This document shows, piece by piece, positions 24,001 to 35,250 of a DNA stretch of 60,000 nucleotides. The DNA lies in the NCBI RefSeq assembly GCF_963678635.1, contig NC_087063.1, positions 29,650,599 to 29,710,598 on the forward strand, read 5' to 3'. The first letter of the stretch is position 1, and the number at the start of each line of letters is the position of its first letter. The notes beneath the pieces were generated by a model. The model saw only the letters and a list, made by a program, of their open reading frames with translations. It made no database searches and was not told where the DNA came from. Source of the DNA: Symsagittifera roscoffensis (taxonomy: Eukaryota; Xenacoelomorpha; Acoela; Convolutidae). A program made the translations under genes and the position numbers.

Positions 24001-26826
24001 ACAATCTAATTAAGACAGCTGAAGACTTTGTTTTAATTCCGAACTAATTGGAAGCTAATTTTCAACCACATGCAGCACATTTTCTTCATATTAACAGTTT
24101 TAACCATTAAAAAAGCGCAAGACCTCACCCAGCTAAGACTCTCAGAACGACGACAAGAGTTTTCATGGCAATAGAGCGCATCTCACGATCCGGAAAAGCT
24201 CAGTTTCTGAGACCTCTTGTATGTTTGATAGTTCGGGTTGTTCACCGGTTTTGTCAATATCGAGCCCAATTACAAAAATTGAATATACTGAACATTCACT
24301 TTTGAGAGTTCAAGAGCAAATCCTTTTCTGTCTATCTTTTTAAAAATTTTCTTAATAATTTTGTTGTTATATCCTAATTTTCCCTGCAAACAATGATTAT
24401 GTCGTCTGATAAGCTAATTTCAAGAGCGCTACCATTTCTTTCTGAAATTCCTTGGACATAACCGTGAGACAATAGAAACCAGTTTCAAAACGATAAGTAT
24501 CCAAAGACTCCCCAGATACAATACTAAAACTGCAATGGCTACTGCCAAGATTGCAAAGTATAAGTTGGCTAAAAACATTATTTAAGCCGAGAGAAGTTAA
24601 CCAAATTTTCACTTATATTTCCGTATTGATGACTTGCGCTGCAACGTCTAACTGCTCTAGAAGATATGGCATTTGAAGACAATTTTTGTAGATCTCAGCG
24701 TTCATGAGCTTTGCATCCATGGCTAGTTTGATAGTTCCGTCCTTCTGTTTGGTAAATCTTGTTACAACTACGGGAGCTACAAACTGGTCGCTAGTGCACT
24801 TGTTAACTCTTACAAAATGACCTTCATTGATAACTTTCTCGATTTTTGATAACCAATTTTTCGTGGATGAGAATGGGTCCGCTTTGAACTTTTTTTTGAA
24901 TCGGAACTAGTGGGTCTTCGATCGAATATCGAATGCCATCTATGGTTATTCAATCTTCTAGTATGGTAAAGATAGCCTGAGCTCACCGTGTTGCAGCTTC
25001 TTCAAAACTCGGAACCTCTAATGTGCTCGGAATTTGTAGCGCGCTCTTTTGGATTGGAAATAATGGATTCTCAAATATCGAATGCCGTCGATTATGATTC
25101 AATCTATATTTCTTGATCTAATAAAGATTTGTAAGTGACCTTGGAATGTAATTTTATAGGACATAATAAAAATTCGCCGGAGTTTTTGGCTGCATAGCTA
25201 ATCTGTTGGCAGCAGTAAATTATTTCCTCAGTTTGTGCTATAATTTATTGTGAAAAGGCAGAAATTTCAAAACAATCTCCAAGGAGGTGGCCGTTTCTAG
25301 GCAAACAATAAGCTAATGACAAACAGAAAAATGAAATTGGATAGAGCTTGGTGTACCGAATATATTCATACGGAATATTTACAATATAGACTGTTTTCAA
25401 CCACCAAAAAAACTATACTTCGATTTTGGTAAGAATTGATACAATGTGTCTCTCGAGAGTGAAAAGAAACTTTGGTTAAAAAAAATTAACTTATTTTCAA
25501 AAAACAGTTTTATTTGAGTGAGCTTCTACAATTAGTCTTTATTAAAGAGCTTATCTATAAATCATAGTAGGGTACTATGAGCAACTTCTTTTTTGTTGAT
25601 TTTGAGACAATATTGGACGATTTGTTTGATTTTAACTCCTTGAAAAATGAAATTGCAAAAACAACAAGAAACTCCAATTAATTGTCCATAAGTTATTCAA
25701 GCCAACTGTACTTTTAATTTATCTAATGATTTTTTTATTCTCACTAACGAAAAAATTTCCTAGCTGCATGTTTTTTTTAGTTCTAATAAAATTAACTTGG
25801 ATATATGTGTACAAAGTTTTATGATTGTTCTAAACAAATGGAAGATACGTTTTCTCCAACTTTATGAATAAGACAAAGTCAAAATGACAAAAAAACGAGT
25901 CCCACGTTAATCAAACTCTGCACACAACTCTTCATTACTCGCATTGTTCCGACCACTTTGACGAAAAGCTATAGAGTATTTTTGTTTATTTTTGCACAAA
26001 ATCAAGTATCGCAAAAATAACTTCGAATGATTTCTTTTGAGCAACCAACTTTTTTCCAGCCCTGCATCGAGCTGCAATTGAAAATTCAAAACTTATTCAA
26101 ATTTCCAGAAAAAAAAACAATTTTGAAAGCAATTGAACAATTATAAGCAAAACCAAAACTTGGAAAACCAATAAATTCTTCGTCTTCGGAAAAGGGTGGT
26201 CAGCCAAACAAGATAATGAGTGCCAAGTGAAAAGGTTTCACAGCTACCTCATAGGATTATGAATTTCGTGTCACAAAACTCAGCTTCAGTGTCAAAAAAA
26301 CTGCCTATCTTTCTGACAAACGACTTAAACTATTACTTATTTTGAAATCGGTCATAAGAAAAGAAAAAGGCAATGAATAACAATAAACATTCGAGAGAAA
26401 CAAACAAGAATTCTAACCTTCCTTCAAGGTAAAGACAAAAATCGATGTAAAATGAGAAGTCAACAGATCTGCACGTTTGTGTCTGTAAGTTTTGGTTATA
26501 GGCGGGACAGAAGCTAAATATAAAACAAGCAAATCGGGTCCAAAATGATGAACTAAAAAGACCTATTGGAATCTGGAGTAAAATAAATATCAAAATTGAA
26601 TATTTTGTTTTTTTCCTAAGCCAGACGAACTTTGCACATGCTTTCAGCGGTCAAAATTCTTAACAAAAATTGGAAAGGGTTCCTATTGTAATATTTTATT
26701 GTGGGTGAAGAAAGGTAGAGTTAAGTTTTTGGTTTAATGCTGGAATTAACAATCTGTTTTCAACAATTGTGATTCAAAAGAACAGGCACTTCAAAAATGG
26801 GACAATTTATAGAGGCAATTTATTTA
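21081..26826. repeat. Tandem segmental duplication, unit 2 (5746 bp)
   Basis: Near-identical copy of 15334-21080. Differences noticed include A for G near 21963, T for A near 22536, G for A near 22596, G for A near 25147, C for G near 24835 and C for T near 26067. Such low divergence means either a very recent duplication or two haplotypes collapsed end to end by the assembler. Confidence 0.95.
24216..25006 (-). pseudogene. Ty3/Gypsy reverse transcriptase relic (unit 2)
   Basis: Exact positional counterpart, 5746 bases on, of the relic at 18470-19260, with the same in-frame TAA, the same lost catalytic Asp and the same frame break. The RT was therefore dead before the duplication. Confidence 0.85.
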
Positions 26827-27290
26827 TTCGTTTTTATTTGATTCCTTCTTATAATAATGTTATGTTTTAAGTTTACTCTTCGAAAGCAGTTTTCTGCACC
26901 GTGAAATTGTAACCAACATGTCATAATCAATGAAAAAAATTGTTATAACAATAATAGCTGAGCTCTTGGTTAGTTTTGGTAGAGCTTTAACCATAGTTGT
27001 TATTGCTATAACCGTGTTTTGGCAACTTCGGTTTTGAACAAATCTCTAATGAAATTAGTCAACTATGACGCCCTTTCTCTTACACGTGATAAAGATGAGT
27101 TGTTGCTCCGACATTCGTAACGAAAGTAACGGAATATTTGTGCTCCGTTTAGGTGTGGTTTTTTCTTCAGACAAATTTCGAATTTTTAACTGGCTAGTTT
27201 TGACAAAAATTTTAAGTCAATCAAAAAGTATTGTTGTTATGAGCCTAAATTGAAAAATATATATTTATATTTACATATAAATATGTATAT
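26827..27290. repeat. Module C, copy 1
   Basis: Follows module B and is repeated at 31947-32385. The right part (27090-27240) is a reverse-complement match to family D repeat ends (CGGAATATTTGTGCTC, GACAAATTTCG). It contains an ATG-started, 35-residue hydrophobic ORF (26930-27037, MKKIVITIIAELLV...) that the second copy keeps at 32051-32158 with only two conservative changes. No evidence of expression. Confidence 0.65.
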
Positions 27291-28698
27291 TTCCGTATTG
27301 ATGACTTGCGCTGCAACGTCTAACTGCTCTAGAAGATATGGCATTGAAGAAGATTTTTGTAGATCTCAGCGTTCATGAGCTTTGCATCCATGGCTAGTTT
27401 GATAGTTCCGTCCTTCTGTTTGGTAAATCTTGTTACAACTACGGGAGCTACAAACTGGTCGCTAGTGCACTTGTTAACTTTTACAAAATGACCTTCATTG
27501 ATAAGTTTCTCGATTTTTGATAACCAATTTTTCGTGGATGAGAATGGGTCCGCTTTGAACTTTTTTTTGGATCGGAACTAGTGGGACTTCGATCGAATAT
27601 CGAATGCCATCTATGGTTATTCAATCTTCTAGTATGATAAAGATAGCCCTGAGCTCACCGTGTTGCAGCTTCTTCAAAACTCGGAACCTCTTATGTGCTC
27701 GGAATTTGTAGCGTGCTCTTTTGGATTGGAAATAATGGATTCTCAAATATCGAATGCCGTCGATTATGATTCAATCTATATTTCTTGATCTAATAAAGAT
27801 TTGTAAGTGACCTTGGAATGTAATTTTATGGGAATAATAACAATTCGCCGGAGATTTTGGCTGCATAGCTAATCTGTTGGCAGTAAATTCTTTCCTCAGT
27901 TCGTGCTATAATTTATGGTGAAAAGGCAGAAATTTCAAAACAATCTCCAAGGAGGTGGCCGTTTCTAGGCAAACAATAAGCTAATGACAAACAAAAAAAT
28001 GAAATTGGATAGCGCTTGGTGTACCGAAGATATTCAAACGGAATATTTACAATATAGACTGTTTTCAACCACCAAAAAAAAATACTTCGATTTTGGTAAG
28101 AATTGATACAATGTCTCTCGAGAGTGAAAAGAAACTTTGGTTTAAAAAAATAACTTATTTTCAAAAAACTGTTTTATTTGAGTGAGCTTCTACAATTAGT
28201 CTTTATTAAAGTGCTTTTCTATAAATCAAAGTAGGGTACTATGAGCAACTTCTTTTTTGTTGATTTTGAGAAAATATTCGAGGATTTGTTTGATTTTAAC
28301 TCCTTGAAAAATGAAATTGCAAAAACAACAAGAAACTCCAATTAATCGTCCATAAGTTATTCAAACCAATTGCACTTTTAATTTATCTATTGATTTTTTT
28401 TATTCTCACTAACGAAAAAATTTCCTAGCTGCAAGTTTTTTTAGTTATAATAAAATTAACTTGGACAATTAAGTCAGTTAAGACTTCATGTTTCTTTGAT
28501 TGGTATCGATAATTCTTCCTTGGACAAAAACCTAAAAATTAGAAAAATTAACGATTACAGGCTGTTTTGCAATAATTTAATCGGGAGTCATGAATCAGGT
28601 TCAATAGCATTGTCACACGGACCATTATACTCTGCCCTGGAAAAGTAACAACAGTTTTTTGAATCATTCAAGTGGAATAGTTTTTTTTATTTTCACTA
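27291..28698 (-). mobile_element. Array module A, copy 4 (partial)
   Basis: Starts abruptly at TTTCCGTATTGATGACTTGC, inside what is the middle of the RT in copies 2 and 2', and runs to about 28698, where similarity to other copies stops after TTTATTTTCACTAA. It keeps only the RT N-terminal half (27291-27740, minus strand: TSDQFVAPVVV and LAMDAKLMN equivalents) and the upstream block. The gag-protease relic follows at its upper edge, in the right order and orientation for one retroelement. Confidence 0.75.
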
Positions 28699-30110
28699 AT
28701 ATAAAACGGTTTTGATTGGGTAGTTTGCACTCTCAGAGAACTTTGTAAATCTAAGCCAAGATGACACCTGGTTGTATGTTCCGAAAACAAATTGTTAGTA
28801 GATTGAAGCAGCCAACCCAGGGATAATAATTTTCTAAACCAAATAGAATTAAAATTGATAGTTCTTTTTTTGTAGTCTACAATGTGAGTGTCAATCCGCC
28901 TCTCCGAGATTGACAATGATTTCACGTTGGCGAATTGACTAAAATGTTTGCGGTTTTTTGTAGGTTTTTGAGAGTGCTGCAATAAAATTACATTCATCCT
29001 CTGCTAAGGATTCCGAATCTTCTTTCCCATTTCCGCAATACACCTATAACTACAACATTTCGCGAAGTGGCCCTTTTGTTGCAGTTCTTACACGATACGT
29101 TCTTAGCCAGACAAGATAATGAGTCAAATTTTTGTGATTAGGAGTAAAGTCGTTTCCGCAGAAGTAATACGGTTTAATTTCTCTGGGTTCAATTTGGTTT
29201 TGTCTGTTGTTGAATCTTTCGCTTGAACTTTTGGCTCAATCAGTTCTGTTTTGAATGTTGTTCTTTCGCTGAAACAAAAAAGATGTTTCTTGTTTTTTAA
29301 AGAACTAGAATAGTTCTGGTAGGAGTTAAAATTCAGGTTTGAGGGTCCTGAGTGACCCATTTGTTTCTGGAGTGTGAAGGCAGTGACATATCCATTCTTT
29401 TGAAAAAAAAGCTTATTTTAGTGTTTTTAGGTGTATTTTCAGAACAAACACAAATATCACGATGTATGTCTTTGAGTCTCAAGTTAGCAATAGAAACATC
29501 GGAAACAACTTCTTTCTCTTTGTTGACTGCTCAGCTACATTGGTTGGCTTAATCCGATTGTCTCCAGAAAAATGTTTCCAAACTTTAACGATCTGATTTG
29601 GAAGTAATGTACAATTATTATCAAAAAAACTAATCTTATCCTTTTTGAATTATTTTTCGCAGTAATTGTAGAAATCTCGAAACCTGATCGTTGCGATATC
29701 TACGTGAGCGAGACTCTGTAAATAATTTTTTCTAATTTCTGTTTCTAGCGAAAATAAATCAGGATTTGACTAATTGGTCCGCTTCATGAAAGAAAACATT
29801 TTGTCCAATTTTTGGTCATTTTTTTTCATTGATTTCTTAGTTTTTCCAGTTTTCGCGAATGTCGGCTTGATCCCATGAGATTTAATTGGCTCCATCTGCT
29901 AGGTTTTCAACATCACTTTTTCTTTCTGGTCAAAAGTTATAGTGGATCGCTTAGTAGAGTATTGGCGTTGCAGTGGTCTCGTAGGCTTACGGCAAAATAA
30001 AAATGTCCTATCCACAATTCCCAGAAGAATAAAGGTTTCTTTTTGGTTTTGACCAGAACGCTGGTATCCCTTCAAAATCAGTTTGGTCCTCATCGACCAA
30101 AATTATGTGG
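28699..30110 (-). pseudogene. Ty3/Gypsy gag and protease relic
   Basis: Structural (Gag) and protease part of an LTR retroelement, minus strand. From about 30100 downward a broken frame reads RTKLILKGYQRSGQNQKETF, KPTFAKTGKTKKSMKKND, KLDKMFSFMKRTN and IATIRFRDFYNYCEK, with stops between. Zinc-knuckle pieces follow: FCGNDFTPNHKN (29166-29128) and, after a frame change, CNKRGHFAKCC (about 29085-29050). Beyond it an aspartic-protease-like stretch (VFGTYNQ, PIKTVLY) reaches the junction at 28698. At least five stops or frameshifts. The zinc knuckles support the gag call; the upstream part is assigned by position only. Confidence 0.6.
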
Positions 30111-30677
30111 CTGCGTCATGTGAAATCTCAACCAACAGACTCTCTGAAGCCGGTAAAGACAATTACGCAGAATTGTTATGAATTGAATAGGTAAAATAAG
30201 TTGTTCTGCAATCGTACATTAAAATCAAGAGAATGATATTCACAATCTCCACAAAAAGCTCACTCGGTCGACAGATACCGACCTTGAGTAACAATTTAAC
30301 TAGAAGAAAACTCATAGACTAACACTTTAATCTTTAAACAAAGCACACAGTGTTAGCATTTAAGGGCCGTACCACAGCCAACCTGACTCACGCAAGTATC
30401 TCGCGGGCTGGATAACCACCGATATTAAATGTTGACATATACATTATAAATTTGTTATACGAAAATATTTTCATTCCACACATTCCGCACAGCTCAAAAA
30501 TGGCTGCTTAGAAAAAATCACAACAAAATTAAATTTCGTTTCCGAAATTTTAAAAACATGCGCCTAACTGCGGTTGATCATGATCATGTTCATGTTATTG
30601 CATCTGTTAAATTTACTTACTTAAATGTCAAATAAATTATTGTAGATTTAAAAAATAAGAGGAACCATAATGCATAC
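30111..30677. other. Spacer between gag relic and RING exon 1
   Basis: Start of the giant intron. By position the stretch 30180-30500 could be the LTR or leader of the gag relic, but I could not find two LTR copies, a primer-binding site or a polypurine tract. No coding potential seen. Confidence 0.35.
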
Positions 30678-30830
30678 CTCAGTTTCAGCCTCTAACTCAG
30701 GCGCGCATCGCACACAGATACAGTGACCACAAGGCAGTTCCTTTGCAGAGTCACCAGTGAAACCTATGCCGCATTTTCGGCATTCGAGTGACGGCACAGT
30801 AGCGTGGAAAGGTGGACGGGAAGTTGCCAT
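30678..30830 (-). CDS. Exon 1 of RING gene: start codon and first six RING ligands
   Basis: ATG at 30830 (CACATATGG context) begins MATSRPPFHATVP and continues into a C3HC4-like half-finger: C17, C20, C34, H36, C39 and C42 in the text LECRKC...ELPCGHCICVRC. The 51-codon exon ends at GAG|GTATGC (30678), a good donor in phase 0. If translation instead ran into the intron it would stop after nine residues, before the last two ligands, so splicing is expected. The open frame extends upstream of the ATG to a TAG near 30905, without another ATG. It is G+C-rich like exons 2 and 3. RING proteins usually act as ubiquitin E3 ligases (family knowledge). Module B begins only 91 bases upstream, so the promoter is either very short or supplied by that repeat. 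Confidence 0.75.
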
Positions 30831-30920
30831 ATGTGCCGTGGGTTCGGAAGGCTTGTAGATTTTGGCTAAAACTCGCAAAAGGAACCAGTTGATGGAATTG
30901 AACTAAAATCCTTTATTTGA

Positions 30921-31946
30921 TATGTGTACAAAGTTTTATGATTGTTCTAAACAAATGGAAGATACGTTTTCTCCAACTTTATGAATAAGACAAAGTCAAA
31001 ATGACAAAAAAACGAGTCCCACGTTAATCAAACTCTGCACACAACTCTTCATTACTCGCATTGTTCCGACCACTTTGACGAAAAGCTATAGAGTATTTTT
31101 GTTTATTTTTGCACAAAATCAAGTATCGCAAAAATAACTTCGAATGATTTCTTTTGAGCAGCCAACCTTTTTCCAGTCCTGCATCGAGCTGCAATTGAAA
31201 ATTCAAAATTTATTCAAATTTCCAGAAAAAAAACCATTTTGAAAGCAATTGAACAATTATAAGCAAAACCAAAACTTGGAAAACCAATAAATTCTTCGTC
31301 TTCGGAAAAGGGTGGTCAGCCAAACAAGATAATGAGTGCCAAGTGAAAATAAGGTTTCACAGCTACCTCATAGGATTATGAATTTCGTGTCACAAAACTC
31401 AGCTTCAGTGTCAAAAAAACTGCCTATCTTTCTGACAAACGACTTAAACTATTACTTATTTTGAAATCGGTCATAAGAAAAGAAAAAGGCAATGAATAAC
31501 AATAAATATTCGAGAGAAACAAACAAGAATTCTAACCTTCCTTCAAGGTAAAGACAAAAATCGATGTAAAATGAGAAGTCAACAGATCTGCACGTTTGTG
31601 TCTGTAAGTTTTGGTTATAGGCGGGACAGAAGCTAAATATAAAACAAGCAAATCGGGTCCAAAATGATGAACTAAAAAGACCTATCGGAATCTGGGGTAA
31701 AATAAATATCGAAACTGAATGTTTTGTTTTTTTTTCCTAAGCCAGACGAACTTTGCACATGCTTTCAGCGGTCAAAATTCTTAACAAAAATTGGAAAGGG
31801 TTCCTATTGTAATATTTTATTGTGGGTGAAGAAAGGTAAAGTTAAGTTTTTGGTTTAATGCTGGAATTAACAATCTGTTTTCAACAATTGTGATTCAAAA
31901 GAACAGGCACTTCAAAAATGGGACAATTTATAGAGGCAATTTATTT
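30921..31946. repeat. Module B, copy 3
   Basis: Matches 20058-21080 and 25804-26826 with more divergence than those two show from each other. Starts at TATGTGTACAAAG directly upstream of RING exon 1 and continues into module C. Confidence 0.8.
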
Positions 31947-32385
31947 ATTCGTTTTTATTTGATTCTTTCTTATAATAATGTTATGTATTAAGCTTACTCT
32001 TCGAAAGCAGTTTTCTGCACGTGAAAATTGTAACCAACATGTCATAATCAATGAAAAAAATTGTTATAACAATAATAGCTGAGCTCTTGGTTATTTTTGG
32101 TAGAGCTTTAAGCATAGTTGTTATTGCTATAACCGTGTTTTGGCAACTTCGGTTTTGAACAAATCTCTAATGAAATTAGTCAAGTATGACGCCCTTTCTC
32201 TTACACGTGATAAACATGAGTTGTTGCTCCGACATTCGTAACGAAAGTAACGGAATATTTGTGCTCCGTTTAGGTGTGGTTTTTTCTTCAGACAAATTTC
32301 GACTTTTTAACTGGCTAGTTTTGACGGAAATTTTAAGTCAATCAAAAAGCATTGTTGTTATGAGCCTAAATGGAAAAATATAGAT
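31947..32385. repeat. Module C, copy 2
   Basis: Matches 26827-27262, diverging right after GAGCCTAAAT plus a few bases. The B-C order is the same here as at 25804-27262, so B and C form one element; the unit 1/unit 2 junction cut C off. Confidence 0.75.
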
Positions 32386-32399
32386 TTCACGTGTGATCA

Positions 32400-32780
32400 G
32401 TTTTCGTAAAAGAAATTTAAATGTCCTAGAGGGTTAAATTTTGGGCAGGTTTTATGGGAGGTTAAAGTTGGTCATTTTTGGGGCACTCTGTGGAAAAGGG
32501 TATGGAATTAATTATTGGTTGCTGCATGTTTTCCTTTCTAAAATTTTGGGGTATAGGCTTGCTGACATTTAAATGACATTAAATAAACCTTATATGCAAA
32601 CAACTGAACCAAATGCAACCAAAATATGTGGTATATTAGAAAGCGCCGGATATTTTATTGCTTAATTGTGAAGAAATAAGAAATAGTCAAAACTGGTCGC
32701 CGCAACCCAATTTGAACGGAATAAGAATGAAACAATACTTTAAGCCAAACTAAAGTAAAAGACATAGGAAAATAACGAAA
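32400..32780 (-). repeat. Dispersed repeat E, copy 1
   Basis: In reverse complement it aligns with 56105-56530: shared blocks include TTTGGCTTAAAGT, CGTTCAAATTG, GGTTGCAT, AACATGCAGCAAC, CTTAATTCCATA/AATTAATTCCATAC and CCATAAAAC. The edge carries GGTTAAA/GGGG motifs like the MULE ends, so it may be a non-autonomous relative. Confidence 0.6.
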
Positions 32781-32786
32781 CATTGA

Positions 32787-32992
32787 AAACTTTTGAAAAA
32801 AGGAAAAATTTGTCGAAAATTTCAACGTTTCGATTTTCCGTATCTACATGAGGCTGAACAAACGTCTAAAATTTGTGAAAAAAGCTTTGACCTTATTGAA
32901 AAGTATGAAGAACTAAAAATTGAAGTTGCTAAAAAAATTTTGAAAGGCGAGAACACGGATGAAAGTCGGAAAAAATTTTCAAGGCTTCTATA
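32787..32992 (+). CDS. Hypothetical lysine/glutamate-rich ORF
   Basis: An open frame without an ATG (in-frame TTG at 32793) encodes a charged, probably helical stretch (KSFDLIEKYEELKIEVAKKI) ending at TAA. It looks more protein-like than neighbouring frames but has no recognisable family. Most likely a fragment of a mobile-element protein beside repeat E. Confidence 0.25.
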
Positions 32993-32999
32993 AAACGTG

Positions 33000-34195
33000 T
33001 AGTACTTCTTTTTAACAATCTTTTGTCAACTTGAGATTATTTATTTTTAAAAGCTGTCGCTAAAACACGGGGAAAAGTGTTGTTAATGTGTTAGAAAATA
33101 CACGAGAAAAAACAATGACTGTCGAAAAAAGCAGTTGAAAACTTTATTACGACTTTTAAGGAAAGCAGTTAATCTCTTCTCAATTTTGCTTCGTTTTTTT
33201 TTCTACTACCAGGACTTTTTTTAAAATAACCGCTAGCTGTATTCTTATTGTGAGATTAAAAAACAAACCCTATTATCAAATTTCATTCTCCATCTCTGGA
33301 TTCCATTGTGATGAGAGCTGTTTCACTAAACAATGATCTATCCCCAGTATGTTGTAATTGCTATTTTGTAGTTTCATTTCGATACGATGAAGGTCAATTA
33401 CGTTGTGTTAATTTCCGATGGAAAAGAGAAAAACAACAAACTGACAAGTTTTTTGGAAACGCACTTGAGATAATTCAAAGATTCAAGCTGGACCGACTAA
33501 CAAAGACAAGTTTAAGTTGCGATCGTAAAATTTGTTAGAATTTTTCTCCTAATGAAGTTGGAAATTGTACTTTGAGAAATCAAACTTTTGAGCCCTGCTG
33601 CAAACAGACTGGCAATTTATTTTAATGACAAAATTTTGCGCAGTTTTAAATATTGGCATAAAAAAACATTATGAACTAACAAACTTGAATTTAAAAAAGT
33701 GTTTACTGACTTTTTATCTGATTATAAATTTGCTTCGCTTCTCTCGTTTTAATATAAATTTGACAAAATAATAAGATTCTTCCAATGAAAATTTTTGAAA
33801 GTTTGTGATTTTTAGAGGTTTGTTAACCATCATTCAAATATACACTACTTGTCATTTAAACTTTGCTCGCTTAGCGTCTTCAACTCTACCACCAGCATGT
33901 CATCTTCTAACATTCTTCAATTGATTTCGTTCAACTGCACGGTCAACAAGGATTCTCCTCAAAAAACCGTAAAATTTTTCTGACAATTCGACTATTGTAA
34001 TCATTATCTCTATGAGCAAAATTTCATCAAACAACTTGTTTTCCCTACTGTTGCCAATGGGCCTTGTTGTTTGCTGCATTCAAAGACAAAGTTTCGTAAG
34101 AATTTGAAAACTTATCTTTTCTGTTACACTTTTAGTGTTTTTTTGTGGTCATTGACCTCAGGTAAACTGATCTTGAAATAGATGCTGCAAATGCC
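33000..34195. other. No clear gene
   Basis: AT-rich. A 76-codon plus-strand ORF (33308-33538) has a moderately protein-like end (FRWKREKQQTDKFFGNALEI) but no other support. Confidence 0.35.
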
Positions 34196-34199
34196 GCAT

Positions 34200-34424
34200 T
34201 TTCAAATTGAAATTTTTGTACGTACATTTATACATAAATACATACATGCATACAAGCATACATACAAGCTTACATACATGTATACATCGATAAATACGTA
34301 GATGTATACAAATATAAAAAAATTCATAAATTCAAACAAACATAAAAACACACATATATGAGAAAAATGCAATCAAACCACCATACATTCACAAATATGT
34401 TCGTACATACGAACAGAAAGATAA
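34200..34424. repeat. Degenerate ACAT/ATAC-rich tract
   Basis: Many imperfect ACATACAT and CATACAAGC units just outside the large inverted repeat; a 16-base palindrome with 7-base arms, GTTCGTACATACGAAC, lies at 34399. Similar tracts occur near 49190-49270 and 54150-54900. Confidence 0.6.
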
Positions 34425-34487
34425 GTTTCAAATCCTCGCTTACATAAGTAGTATATGTTGGATGAATTCGAAGGGGGGATGAAAACC

Positions 34488-34800
34488 CCCATGTATTAAC
34501 ATAGGCAATAGAGTATCCGGTCTTCACCCTATGTAATAACATAGGCTATAATTTTCCCAATGTATTAAGATAGGGAATAGATTTCCCAATGTATTAAGAT
34601 AGTAGGTTTCAGATGGTAAGATGGTAAACTTCAGAAAAATTTTTGGCGCCCGATCTTACCATGTTTTAAGTTAGTGTTTAGATTTTCCATGTATTAGGAT
34701 AATGTATAGATAACCCTATGTATAAGGATTGGAAACTAATTTTATTAATACAGGGAATAGGTTTCCCAATGTATTAACATAGGGAATGGTAAGGTTTTAG
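34488..34800 (+). repeat. Subterminal palindromic repeats, left arm
   Basis: Repeated units of the form TTCCCAATGTATTAAGATAG followed by GGAATAG. Each unit is itself an inverted repeat (TTCCC...GGGAA). About eight degenerate copies occur, interrupted by a TGGTAAGATGGTAA block with GGCGCCCGATC. The counterpart is 48365-48660. Confidence 0.75.
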
Positions 34801-35129
34801 TGTGATGGTAAGAAAATGGTAAGAAAAACGGAATTTTTTGGATTTTGTGTGGAAATGTCTAGTTTTTTCGCAAAATTCTCGGCATGCGTTATGTAATTTT
34901 TGAGTATTACTTGTAGATGTGTAATGAAGAGTCTATGTTTATTGGTTCATGGTAAGTCCATAGTAAGATGTGCAAAAATTTGAAAATGCTTACAAAAAAA
35001 TTGTTATTTTTTCAAAAAACATCAATACACGATAACATTTGATATGATTTGACTTAATAACTATTTTATTAGATGATCTTTTTTTTGAAACTTTACTCAA
35101 TCTAGCTTAAATTATGCTGAAACCTACTG

Positions 35130-35250
35130 AAACCTTAAAAATTCAAGTTTTTGGAAAAAATTGCAAAAATTTCAAAACTTTTGGAAAAACTTGCAAAAAT
35201 TTCAAGTTTTTGGAAAAAATTGCAGACAACTCAAGGTTTTGGCAAGTTTT
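35130..35250 (+). repeat. Minisatellite in left arm (TTTTTGGAAAAAATTGCAAA)
   Basis: About four units of some 30 bases (TTTCAAGTTTTTGGAAAAA followed by TTGCAAAAA). The right arm has about five units at 47890-48020, so copy number differs between arms. Confidence 0.7.

Larger units (their letters stand above)
4529..30677 (-). other. Intron 1 of the RING gene (26.1 kb), filled with mobile elements
   Basis: Donor GAG|GTATGC at 30678/30677 and acceptor TTGTATTGACAG ending at 4529 are both phase 0. Inside lie the hairpin repeats, the MULE, the Gypsy-derived array with the 5.7-kb duplication and the gag relic. No host exon was recognised within it. The joining is inferred from splice signals, phase and the completed RING, not from transcripts. 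Confidence 0.55.
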
